Part shown: positions 1 through 6,834 of the stretch, in pieces | Position numbering within the stretch: the first letter of the stretch is position 1 | How the letters are laid out: each line of letters starts with the position of its first letter | From: Streptomyces poriferorum | Lineage (GTDB): Bacteria; Actinomycetota; Actinomycetes; Streptomycetales; Streptomycetaceae | DNA: 54,638 bases | NCBI RefSeq assembly: GCF_019399235.1 | Contig: NZ_JAELVH010000009.1 | Span: 1-54,638 of the forward strand | Direction: 5' to 3' | Program-made: the position numbers and the translations under genes | Notes under the pieces: model-generated | The model's input: only the letters and a program-made list of their open reading frames with translations | Databases searched by the model: none | What the model was told of the DNA's origin: nothing

Positions 1-297
1 GCCACGGGCCGCGTCGAGCAGGCCCTCGCCGAAGCCGAGCGGGCCCGCGCCCACGCCGTACAGACCCTGGCCGCCGCCGCGCCCGCCCCCGCCGCGCTGG
101 ACGCGGCCCGCCGCAGGCTCACCGGATCCCTGGTCGAACTGCGCGAGGCGGAGGACACCGCTGCCGGCGAATGGTGGCAGCGCGCCCTGCCGCAGGAGGC
201 GGTGCTCGCGGCAGAGCAGGCCGGACACCGTACGCTCGCGGCGACAGCGATACGGCAGGGGATGATCGCCCCGGCCCAGGAGAACGGAGCGGTGTGA
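1..297 (+). CDS. 3' end of an unidentified protein (partial)
   Basis: The frame is open from the first base to the TGA at 295-297 and gives the last 98 residues of a protein whose start lies outside the window. The visible part is Ala/Glu/Arg rich and probably helical (AEAERARAHA, LVELREAEDTAA), followed by EWWQRALPQEAVLAAEQAGH. I do not recognise the family. The stop overlaps the GTG of the MarR gene (GTGA), so the two genes are probably translationally coupled. The reading is supported by third-position GC bias and by this overlap. Confidence 0.55.
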   Translation, partial: ATGRVEQALAEAERARAHAVQTLAAAAPAPAALDAARRRLTGSLVELREAEDTAAGEWWQRALPQEAVLAAEQAGHRTLAATAIRQGMIAPAQENGAV

Positions 298-800
298 CCG
301 ACGACATCGTCGCCTCGGTGGTACGGCAGTGGCAGGCCGTGAACCCGGAACTCGACACCGGGCCGATGGAGCTCATCGGCCGCATCAACCGCTGCTCCGC
401 CCTGCTCCAGCAGGCCGAGGACGCACCGCTGCGGGGTGCCGGACTGACCCGCGCCGAGTTCGACCTGCTCGGCGCCGTACGACGCACCGACCGTGAACTC
501 ACCCCGGGCGAACTGGCCCGGGAGACGTTCTCCTCCGGCGCCGCGGTCACCAAACGGCTCCGGGTGCTGCAGGAACGCGGCCTGATCGCCCGCCGCAGTG
601 ACGCCCGGGACCGCCGGGTCGCGCATGTCGGACTCACCGACGAGGGGCGGGAGCTGGTCGACGGACTTCTGCCGCAGCAGCTCGCGTACGAGCGCGCGGT
701 GCTCTCCGGTCTCGACGCGGAGTCCCGCGACCGGCTCAGCGCACAGCTCAGCGAACTGCTGGTCCAGTTGGAGGGCCGGATCGGCGGCGGCCGCCGCTGA
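294..800 (+). CDS. MarR-family transcriptional regulator
   Basis: A 168-residue protein with the MarR winged-helix layout: an N-terminal dimerisation helix, then LTRAEFDLLGAVRRT, ELTPGELARETFSSGAAVTKRL as the DNA-reading helix region, LQERGLIARRSDARDRRVAHVGLT as the wing, and a C-terminal helix pair. The wing signature D-x-R-D-x-R is present (DARDRR). The GTG start at 294 is chosen because it overlaps the upstream stop; a longer in-frame extension back to 171 would run deep into the upstream gene. MarR proteins usually repress a nearby promoter and respond to small aromatic ligands. The likely target here is its own operon, but no ligand can be inferred. Confidence 0.85.
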   Translation: MTDDIVASVVRQWQAVNPELDTGPMELIGRINRCSALLQQAEDAPLRGAGLTRAEFDLLGAVRRTDRELTPGELARETFSSGAAVTKRLRVLQERGLIARRSDARDRRVAHVGLTDEGRELVDGLLPQQLAYERAVLSGLDAESRDRLSAQLSELLVQLEGRIGGGRR

Positions 801-851
801 CGGGCCGCGGTACCCGGGGCCCGCAGCCGGGCCCCGGGACCCCCGGGGCGG

Positions 852-1610
852 TTACCCGGTCGCGCCGAACCGGGCCGCCGACCGGTGCAGTTCCCCGGCG
901 CGGCGCTCCAGCGCGGCCTCGTCGCCGCGGGCGGCCGGTGCGCACGCCACCAGCGCCAGCCGGTCACGCCAGGTGGCACCGGCCAGCGGTACGGCGACCG
1001 CGTGCAGGCCCGGCACCGACTCGCCGCGGCCGATCGCGTAGCCCCGGTCACGGACCCGGCCCAGCTCGGCGAGGAGTTCCGGCCGGGACGTGAGCGTCCC
1101 GGGGGTGACCGCGTCGAGCTTTTCCCGGGGATACAGGAAGCAGACCTGTTCGGCGGTCATCCGGGACAGCAGCAGCTTGCCGCCCGCCGTGGCGTGCGCG
1201 GGACGGGTGCGGCCCCGCTCCAGCATCACCCGTACCGGATGACCGGACTCCCGGCCGTCGGTGACCAGGACCTGATCGCCGATCAGCGCGGCGCTGAGCA
1301 CGGTCTCACCGGTGCGCCGCGCGGCATCCTCCAGCACCGCGCCCACCTGCTCCCGGACCGGTGCGCCGAATCCGGCCGGGCGGCCCAGCCGCACCAGTTC
1401 GGGACCGGCCGAGTAGCCCCGCCCGGACGACTCCCGTGTGGCGAAGCCGCGACCCTCCAGGGTGCTGAGGACCCGGTGGGCGGTGGAGCGGCCGATGGAG
1501 AGCAGCCCGGCCGCCTCCGAGACGGTCAGCACGTCATGGGTGAGGAACAGCCGCATCAGCCGCAGGCCGGTGTCGAGCGATTCGATGGTGTAGTCCCGTG
1601 CCGGCTCCAT
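852..1610 (-). CDS. IclR-family transcriptional regulator
   Basis: A 252-residue protein with an N-terminal IclR winged helix (SLDTGLRLMRLFLTHDVLTVSEAAGLLSIGRSTAHRVLSTLEGRGF) and a C-terminal effector domain with the usual features (VGAVLEDAARRTGETVLSAALIGDQVLV, HATAGGKLLLSRM, VRDRGYAIGRGESVPGLHAVAVPL). The ATG at 1610 (MEPARDYT) is preferred because an AAGGGAA site lies about 10 bases upstream; an in-frame start at 1646 would add 12 residues. It is transcribed away from the conservon. IclR proteins often control an adjacent catabolic gene, but no obvious target enzyme flanks it. Confidence 0.88.
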   Translation of the reverse strand: MEPARDYTIESLDTGLRLMRLFLTHDVLTVSEAAGLLSIGRSTAHRVLSTLEGRGFATRESSGRGYSAGPELVRLGRPAGFGAPVREQVGAVLEDAARRTGETVLSAALIGDQVLVTDGRESGHPVRVMLERGRTRPAHATAGGKLLLSRMTAEQVCFLYPREKLDAVTPGTLTSRPELLAELGRVRDRGYAIGRGESVPGLHAVAVPLAGATWRDRLALVACAPAARGDEAALERRAGELHRSAARFGATG

Positions 1611-1819
1611 CGGATGTCTGTTCCCTTTCGTGTCCCGGATGGGCATCCACCCTTGCGGTGGTCATCAACCCGCTTCTTTCGATCCGCTTCGATCGCATGT
1701 GCCCTTGTCCTGCTCCGTGGGACGCGATAACCCGCCCCCGCAGCGGAGTCGCCCGGTGATTCGCCCCGTCACCGTAAGGCTTGCGAGCAGGGCGTTGCCC
1801 GTCGAAGGCGGGACCACGG

Positions 1820-1850
1820 CGCGTCCGTCCCGCACAGCGGGACGGACGCG
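1820..1850. other. Strong perfect hairpin (14-bp arms, 3-base loop)
   Basis: CGCGTCCGTCCCGC at 1820-1833 and its exact complement GCGGGACGGACGCG at 1837-1850 flank the loop ACA. No T-tract follows on either strand, which is usual for Streptomyces terminators. It does not sit behind a recognised gene: it is 210 bases upstream of the IclR start and 255 bases upstream of cvnA. It may end a short leader or small RNA, attenuate the cvnA leader, or act as a protein-binding dyad. Confidence 0.5.
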
Positions 1851-2062
1851 AGCGGTTGTCGCACACCCGGCCTTTAGTCACTCCACGCGCACGACTGTTT
1901 GCGGTGCGTGCGAAAACTCGTGAGTGTATTACCGCTGGAGCGCTCGCGCAGGGGGTTGGGTGAATGCGCCGAAGCACTGTTTCGATCTGACTAAGCTCAC
2001 GCGCAGTGAAGCCGAGTTGATATGAATTCGAGCGCTTGTTCTCTACTGCCCTGCAAGTGCTG

Positions 2063-2083
2063 TACCTCCCGATTACCTCCCGA
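2063..2083 (+). repeat. Two direct repeats TACCTCCCGA upstream of cvnA
   Basis: TACCTCCCGA occurs at 2063-2072 and again at 2074-2083, with an 11-base period of about one helical turn. The cvnA ribosome site AGAGG (2093-2097) lies 10 bases downstream. ACCTC in either repeat can pair with GAGGT (2095-2099). The repeats could be activator half-sites or alternative anti-ribosome-site strands. Confidence 0.4.
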
Positions 2084-2104
2084 ATCAACCGCCAGAGGTT
2101 TTAG

Positions 2105-3721
2105 ATGGTTCGTGTTGAATCACCACCGATCGACCGAGAAACACCCGTCGTGCGCGCCGTGTTGCTGCCCGTCGTCGTGATGGCCGGCGCAACCGCCGCC
2201 GCCGTGGCGCTGGTTGCCGAGGCCGCGCGGATGCCACTCGTCTGGTACGGCGCCTTCGCCACCGCCGTGGTCGCCGTGCTCACCGCCGAACTCACCCGCC
2301 GCTCACGTACGAACCGGCGGCAGCGCGCCCACTACGAGCAGCGCGTCACCGCGCTGGAGCGGCGCATCGCCGGATATGACGAAGAGTCGGTACGGATCAG
2401 CAAGGAACTCCTTCCTGCGGCGATCCGCCGGCTGCGCGTGGGCAATTCGCCCGACGAGGTGCTGCGGGACGTCGTCGACAACGACGAGGTCTACCGCCAT
2501 CTCTCCGACGCCCAGCGCTCGCTCGTCTACACAGTGCTGGACATCATCGACAACGAGGAGGCGACGCGTGACTCCGCGCAGCGCGCCTTCGTCAACGTCG
2601 CCCGCCGTGTCCAGGCGATCGTCCACCGGCAGGCCAGTGAGCTGCGGGAGATGGAGGAGCACCACGGACGCAACCCCGACGTCTTCGACGACCTCCTGCG
2701 CATCGACCACGGCACCGCGCTGATCGGCCGGCTCGCCGACTCCATCGCCGTGCTCGGCGGCGCCCGCCCCAGCCGCCAGTGGCCCAAGCCCGTACCGCTG
2801 TTCAGCGTGCTGCGCGGCGCCATGTCGCGCATCCTGGAGTACCCGCGCGTCGATCTGCACTCGATCGCCAAGGTCGCCATCATCGGCACCGCGGTCGAAC
2901 CGCTCATCCACGCCTGCGCCGAACTCCTCGACAACGCCACCCGGTACTCGCCGCCGCAGACCCGCGTGCACGTCACCGCCGTCGAGGTCCAGACCGGCAT
3001 CGCCATCGAGATCGAGGACGGTGGCGTCAGCCTCAGCGAGGAGGCCCGTGCCCGGGCCGAGAACATGCTCGCCAGGGCCCAGGCCGGCTCCAGCATGAAC
3101 GACCTCGGCGAGTCGCCCCGGCTCGGCATGGCGGTCGTCGGCCGGCTGTCGCGGATGTACGACCTCCAGGTGTCGCTGCGGCAGTCCGCGTACGGCGGTG
3201 TCCGCGCCGTGCTCATCGTGCCGCGCTCCATGATCACCACCGGCCCTGCGCCCGGCATCGCCCACGGCATCGGCGCCACGTCGCGGCCCACCAGCGACAT
3301 CGACCTCGTGGACATGAAGCACGTCGTCCCGGCCCGCAGCTCCCACCGCAAGCCGAGCCCCGTCGCCGCCCGTCCGGCCACCGGACCGGTCGCTCCCGAG
3401 CCCCGGCCCGTCACCCCGGCCGTCGCCATGGAGGACGAGGTCCCCGTGGTGACCGAATGGACCTCCGGCGGACTCCCGCAGCGCCGCAGCCGCGGCCGCG
3501 CGCCGCTGGGTTCGCACAACCTCCCCGCCCAGTCCACCGACACGGGCGCCGGACGGAGCAACGGCTACGGCAACGGCAACGGCAACGGTCAGGCCAACGG
3601 CAAGGAGCCGCCTCCCGGCATCTGGCTGGAGGCGTTCACCAAGGCAGCCAACGGCGTGCCCCGGGAGCCCGGGACAGACGAAGACTCCGACGACGCGTGG
3701 GACAAGGGAGACCTGAAGTGA
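2105..3721 (+). CDS. cvnA: Conservon sensor histidine kinase-like protein CvnA
   Basis: A 538-residue membrane protein, first gene of a conservon. Two hydrophobic segments lie at about residues 15-40 and 44-64, followed by a helical region with a candidate phospho-acceptor His202 (RIDHGTAL). A degenerate HATPase domain follows: N-box E273-LLDN, then IEDGG at 304-307 and LGMAVVGRLS. The tail (about residues 400-538) is Pro/Arg rich and disordered with a Gly-Asn repeat (GNGNGNGQANG). In studied conservons CvnA is a membrane sensor that works with CvnB, CvnC and the GTPase CvnD, a set likened to eukaryotic G-protein receptor complexes. The ATG at 2105 has AGAGG 7 bases upstream. The stop overlaps cvnB (GTGA), indicating coupling. 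Confidence 0.9.
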   Translation: MVRVESPPIDRETPVVRAVLLPVVVMAGATAAAVALVAEAARMPLVWYGAFATAVVAVLTAELTRRSRTNRRQRAHYEQRVTALERRIAGYDEESVRISKELLPAAIRRLRVGNSPDEVLRDVVDNDEVYRHLSDAQRSLVYTVLDIIDNEEATRDSAQRAFVNVARRVQAIVHRQASELREMEEHHGRNPDVFDDLLRIDHGTALIGRLADSIAVLGGARPSRQWPKPVPLFSVLRGAMSRILEYPRVDLHSIAKVAIIGTAVEPLIHACAELLDNATRYSPPQTRVHVTAVEVQTGIAIEIEDGGVSLSEEARARAENMLARAQAGSSMNDLGESPRLGMAVVGRLSRMYDLQVSLRQSAYGGVRAVLIVPRSMITTGPAPGIAHGIGATSRPTSDIDLVDMKHVVPARSSHRKPSPVAARPATGPVAPEPRPVTPAVAMEDEVPVVTEWTSGGLPQRRSRGRAPLGSHNLPAQSTDTGAGRSNGYGNGNGNGQANGKEPPPGIWLEAFTKAANGVPREPGTDEDSDDAWDKGDLK

Positions 3722-4125
3722 TCCAGCAGCGGGGCAACATGGACTGGATGCTCAAAGAACTCGCCGACGACGTCCCGGACATCCACCAGATCGTCGTGCT
3801 CTCCGCGGACGGCCTGCGCATCGCCCGGCACGGCGGCGACCCCGACGTCGCCGACCGGCTCGCGGCGGCCTGCGCCGGGCTGCAGAGCCTGGCCGCCGCC
3901 GTCGCCTCCGAAATCCCGTACAGCGACGGCAGGATGAGGCTCGTCGTCATCGAGGTGACCGGCGGGTTCTTCTACCTGATGGCCGCGGGAGCCGGCGCGT
4001 ACCTCGCGGTACTCGCCGGGGAGACGGTCGACGCGGGCCTCGTCGGATCGCGGATGCGCGACATGGTCGTGCGGATCGGCGCCCATCTGACGAGCCCGCC
4101 CCGACACGACGGGCAGGCCGGATGA
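3718..4125 (+). CDS. cvnB: Conservon roadblock/LC7 protein CvnB
   Basis: A 135-residue protein with one roadblock/LC7 domain: MDWMLKELADDVPDIHQIVVLSADGLRIA, then DVADRLAAACAGLQSLAAAVA, the central strands RMRLVVIEVTGGFFYLMAAG and the AYLAVLAGETVDAGLV segment. Roadblock proteins of this class bind and modulate small Ras-like GTPases, here presumably CvnD. The GTG at 3718 overlaps the cvnA stop by 4 bases. An internal ATG (codon 8) is the start of the conserved domain and remains a possible alternative. The stop overlaps the ATG of cvnC (ATGA). Confidence 0.9.
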   Translation: MIQQRGNMDWMLKELADDVPDIHQIVVLSADGLRIARHGGDPDVADRLAAACAGLQSLAAAVASEIPYSDGRMRLVVIEVTGGFFYLMAAGAGAYLAVLAGETVDAGLVGSRMRDMVVRIGAHLTSPPRHDGQAG

Positions 4126-4493
4126 GTTCTTCCCGACGAGAACGCCGCAAGGCCGATCCGGCACTGAGCGATCCGGAACGGCTGTACGTCATCACCGGCG
4201 ATCCCGACGGCAGCGAGCGGGCAGCGCTCGACCTGGTCACGATGGTGGTCTCGAAGTCGCAGCCGACGCCGACGGTCCAGCCCGAGCAGGCCGTGATCCT
4301 GCGGCTCTGTCAGGCGCCGTTATCCGTCGCCGAGATCTCCGCCTACCTCAGCCTGCCCTTCAGCGTGGTGACCTCGCTCCTCACCGAACTCCTCGCCACG
4401 GAACTGATCGAATCGCGCGCGCCGATCGTCCGCGCGACCCTCCCGGACAGGTCCCTCCTCGAAGCGGTGATGCATGGACTTCAGAAACTCTGA
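4122..4493 (+). CDS. cvnC: Conservon DUF742 protein CvnC, with a TTA codon
   Basis: A 123-residue DUF742 protein: RLYVITGDPDG near residues 20-30, then VILRLCQAPLSVAEISAYLSLPFSVVTSLLTELLATELI, which resembles a small winged helix, and a C-terminal SLLEAVMHGLQKL. It starts inside the cvnB stop (ATGA), and its 3' end overlaps cvnD by 20 bases. Codon 67 (4320-4322) is TTA, a leucine codon read in Streptomyces only by the developmentally regulated bldA tRNA. Full-length CvnC, and through coupling CvnD, may therefore be made mainly when bldA is active. The biochemical role of DUF742 is not established, though it is always found beside the roadblock protein and the GTPase. Confidence 0.9.
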   Translation: MSSSRRERRKADPALSDPERLYVITGDPDGSERAALDLVTMVVSKSQPTPTVQPEQAVILRLCQAPLSVAEISAYLSLPFSVVTSLLTELLATELIESRAPIVRATLPDRSLLEAVMHGLQKL

Positions 4494-5088
4494 CACGATC
4501 ACGGGCCCCCGGAGCGAGGACGTCCTCCCCACCACGGCCACCGCCGCGGTGAAGGTCGTGATCGTCGGCGGGTTCGGGGTCGGCAAGACGACCATGGTCG
4601 GCTCGGTCAGTGAGATCCGGCCGCTGACCACCGAAGAGACCATGACCCAGGCCGGCGTCGGCGTGGACGACAACTTCGGGGTGGAGAGCAAGACCGCCAC
4701 CACCGTCGCCATGGACTTCGGCCGGATCAGCATCAGCGAGGAACTGATCCTCTACCTGTTCGGTACCCCGGGCCAGGAGCGTTTCTGGTTCCTGTGGAAC
4801 GGACTGTTCGAAGGCGCGCTCGGCGCCGTCGTGCTTATCGACACCCGCCGCCTCGAAGTCAGCTTCGACGTCATCGGGCGGCTGGAGGAGCGCGGTGTGC
4901 CTTTCGTCGTCGCCGTCAACACCTTCCCCGACGCGCCGAACCACCCCGTCGAGGCGCTGCGCAGCGCCCTGGACCTGCCGGACGAGGTCCCGATGATCGA
5001 CTGCGACGCCCGGCTGCGCGCCTCCAGCCGCGATGTGCTGATGACCCTGATGCGCTATCTGCACAGACTGGCCGTCCCGCTCGGCTGA
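4474..5088 (+). CDS. cvnD: Conservon Ras-like GTPase CvnD
   Basis: A 204-residue GTP-binding protein. The P-loop is GGFGVGKTT (32-40), the switch-II equivalent is GTPGQERF (97-104), and the base-recognition region is VVAVNTFPD (146-153), where an NTFPD motif stands in for the canonical NKxD. The segment EIRPLTTEETMTQAG before the second motif corresponds to switch I. This is the MglA/Cvn class of bacterial small GTPases; its nucleotide state is expected to be set by CvnB and CvnC under the sensor CvnA. The ATG lies inside cvnC (20-base overlap). The P450 gene follows 80 bases later in the same direction. Confidence 0.92.
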   Translation: MDFRNSDTITGPRSEDVLPTTATAAVKVVIVGGFGVGKTTMVGSVSEIRPLTTEETMTQAGVGVDDNFGVESKTATTVAMDFGRISISEELILYLFGTPGQERFWFLWNGLFEGALGAVVLIDTRRLEVSFDVIGRLEERGVPFVVAVNTFPDAPNHPVEALRSALDLPDEVPMIDCDARLRASSRDVLMTLMRYLHRLAVPLG

Positions 5089-5168
5089 CGTCGCCCGCAC
5101 CCGATCCGCGCGCCCCCATCGCGTACCCCATCCGTCCGGCCCTTGGCAGACTGATCCCTGGAGCGATC

Positions 5169-6746
5169 GTGACATCCCCATTCCACTACGAACCCGGCGA
5201 GGCCACGGGGCCGGTTCCGCCCCCCGAGTGCCCGGCCCACGGCCTCGGTATCGGCCCCGGCGGCCTGCGACGCCTCTACGGCCCCGAGGCCGAACAGGAC
5301 CCGCACGGCCTGTACGACAAGCTGCGCGCCGAACACGGCTCGGTGGCGCCCGTACTGCTGCACGGCGACGTACCCGCCTGGCTGGTCCTCGGGCACAGCG
5401 AGAACCTGCACATGACCCGTACGCCCTCGCAGTTCTCCCGGGACTCGCGCCGCTGGCGGGCGTTGCAGGACGGCAGCGTCGCGCCGGACCACCCCTTGGC
5501 GCCCATCTTCACCTGGCAGCCGATCTGTGTCTTCGCCGACGGTGCCACCCATGAGCGTCAGCGCGGCGCCGTCACCGACTCCATGGGCCGGATCGACACC
5601 CGCGGTGTGCGACGCCACGTCAACCGCTACAGCAACCGGCTCGTCAACGACTTCTGCCGGGAGGGCCGCACCGACCTGGTCACCGCCTTCGCCGAACGGC
5701 TGCCCATGATGGTGATGTGCGCCATCCTCGGCATGCCGGAGGAGTACAACGACCGGATGGTGCAGGCCGCCCGCGACATGACCCGGGGCACCGCGACCGC
5801 CGTCGAGAGCAACGCCTACGTGCTGGCCGCCCTGAACCGCCTCGTCGAACGCCGCCGCCGCGAACCGGCGGACGACTTCGCCACCTGGCTCGTCGAGCAC
5901 CCCGCCGACATGAACGACCAGGAGGTGGCCGAGCACCTTCGGCTCATCCTCATCGCGTCCTACGAGGCGACCACCAACCTGATCGCCAACGTGCTCCGCA
6001 TGGTGCTGACCGATCCGCGCTTCCGGGCCCGGCTCAGCGGCGGGCACATGACCGTCCCCGAGGCGGTCGAGCAGACCCTGTGGGACGAACCCCCCTTCAC
6101 CGCGGTCTTCGGCCGCTGGGCGGTGGGCGACACGGAGCTGGGCGGCCAGCGCATCAAGGCAGGCGACGCGCTGATCGTGGGCATCGCCCCGGCCAACACC
6201 GACCCGGTGGTACGTCCCGACCTCGACGCCAACATGGAGGGCAACCGCGCCCACCTGGCGTTCAGCGGCGGCCCCCACGAGTGCCCGGGCCAGGACATCG
6301 GCCGCGCCATCGCGGACGTCGGCGTCGACGCCCTGCTGATGCGCCTGCCCGACCTCGAACTCGCCGTCAACGAGAGCGAACTGCGCTGGGTCGGCAACCT
6401 CATGGGCCGCCACCTGGTGGAACTCCCCGCCGAGTTCGCGCCGCGCGCCCCGCAGGACGACCGGGAACCGCCGTCCATGGGCAAGCCGAACCCGGCACGC
6501 CAGGACTGGGAGGTGCAGTCCGCGGTGCGGCACGTGGCGCCGACCCCGGTACGCGCCCCCGTCCCGTCGGAACCGGCGGCCGCGGCACCGAGCGCGCGTC
6601 CGGCCGGGGCGACCGTCGCCGTCGACGGATCCGTCGAGGGGCGGACCGGCGAGGGCTCCGCGGCGGGGATGATCCCGCAGCAGCGAAGGCCCGCCGCCCC
6701 GGCCAGGCTGTGGCGCGTCGTGACCCGCTGGTGGAACGGGCACTGA
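5169..6746 (+). CDS. Conservon-associated cytochrome P450 lacking the ExxR motif (CYP157-like)
   Basis: A 525-residue P450. The heme-thiolate loop FSGGPHECPG places the ligand at Cys372, and the I-helix carries SYEATTN (264-270). Where the K-helix should read ExxR, the sequence is E301-Q-T-L-W305, followed by DEPPFTAVFGRWAVGD. From memory of the literature, Streptomyces CYP157 enzymes, found in conservons, lack ExxR and one has EQSLW at nearly this position, so the gap is a family trait and not decay. About 95 residues follow the heme domain: a Pro/Ala-rich linker ending in a basic aromatic segment (RLWRVVTRWWNGH). The GTG at 5169 has GGAG 5 bases upstream. The context resembles rarABCDE, where the fifth gene is a P450. 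The substrate is unknown. Confidence 0.88.
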   Translation: MTSPFHYEPGEATGPVPPPECPAHGLGIGPGGLRRLYGPEAEQDPHGLYDKLRAEHGSVAPVLLHGDVPAWLVLGHSENLHMTRTPSQFSRDSRRWRALQDGSVAPDHPLAPIFTWQPICVFADGATHERQRGAVTDSMGRIDTRGVRRHVNRYSNRLVNDFCREGRTDLVTAFAERLPMMVMCAILGMPEEYNDRMVQAARDMTRGTATAVESNAYVLAALNRLVERRRREPADDFATWLVEHPADMNDQEVAEHLRLILIASYEATTNLIANVLRMVLTDPRFRARLSGGHMTVPEAVEQTLWDEPPFTAVFGRWAVGDTELGGQRIKAGDALIVGIAPANTDPVVRPDLDANMEGNRAHLAFSGGPHECPGQDIGRAIADVGVDALLMRLPDLELAVNESELRWVGNLMGRHLVELPAEFAPRAPQDDREPPSMGKPNPARQDWEVQSAVRHVAPTPVRAPVPSEPAAAAPSARPAGATVAVDGSVEGRTGEGSAAGMIPQQRRPAAPARLWRVVTRWWNGH

Positions 6747-6762
6747 CCGGCGGCGCAGCCGG

Positions 6763-6801
6763 GCGCGGACGGACGGCCGGCCACCGGCCGGTCGTCCGCG
6801 C
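6763..6801 (+). terminator. Probable terminator after the conservon
   Basis: GCGCGGAC (6763-6770) pairs with GTCCGCGC (6794-6801), with further GC pairing inside (GGCCGG with CCGGCC). It lies 16 bases after the P450 stop and 33 bases before the next start, with no T-tract. Confidence 0.6.
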
Positions 6802-6834
6802 CTCGTTCCACCACCCCACGTACCATGCGGAAGC

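Larger units (their letters stand above)
1611..2104. other. Divergent intergenic region between iclR-type gene and cvnA
   Basis: About 490 bases without a convincing gene. The open frames that cross it lack coding bias and ribosome sites. It is less GC-rich than the surrounding genes, particularly from about 1860 to 2104, as expected for promoters. It holds a strong hairpin (1820-1850) and paired direct repeats next to the cvnA ribosome site (2063-2083), listed separately. There is also an imperfect inverted repeat, AGCGCTTG at about 2030 with CAAGTGCT at about 2054. Confidence 0.6.

Noticed and set aside
3560..3605. AACGGC repeats near the end of cvnA as a regulatory repeat
   Set aside because: They encode the Gly-Asn linker of CvnA in frame.
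5934..5945. E-H-L-R in the conservon P450 as a possible ExxR
   Set aside because: It precedes the I-helix (EHLRLILIASYEATTN), not the K-helix, so it cannot be the structural ExxR.
5055..6743. A 562-codon minus-strand frame opposite the conservon P450
   Set aside because: It is antisense to a P450 with intact heme and I-helix motifs and lacks any domain.
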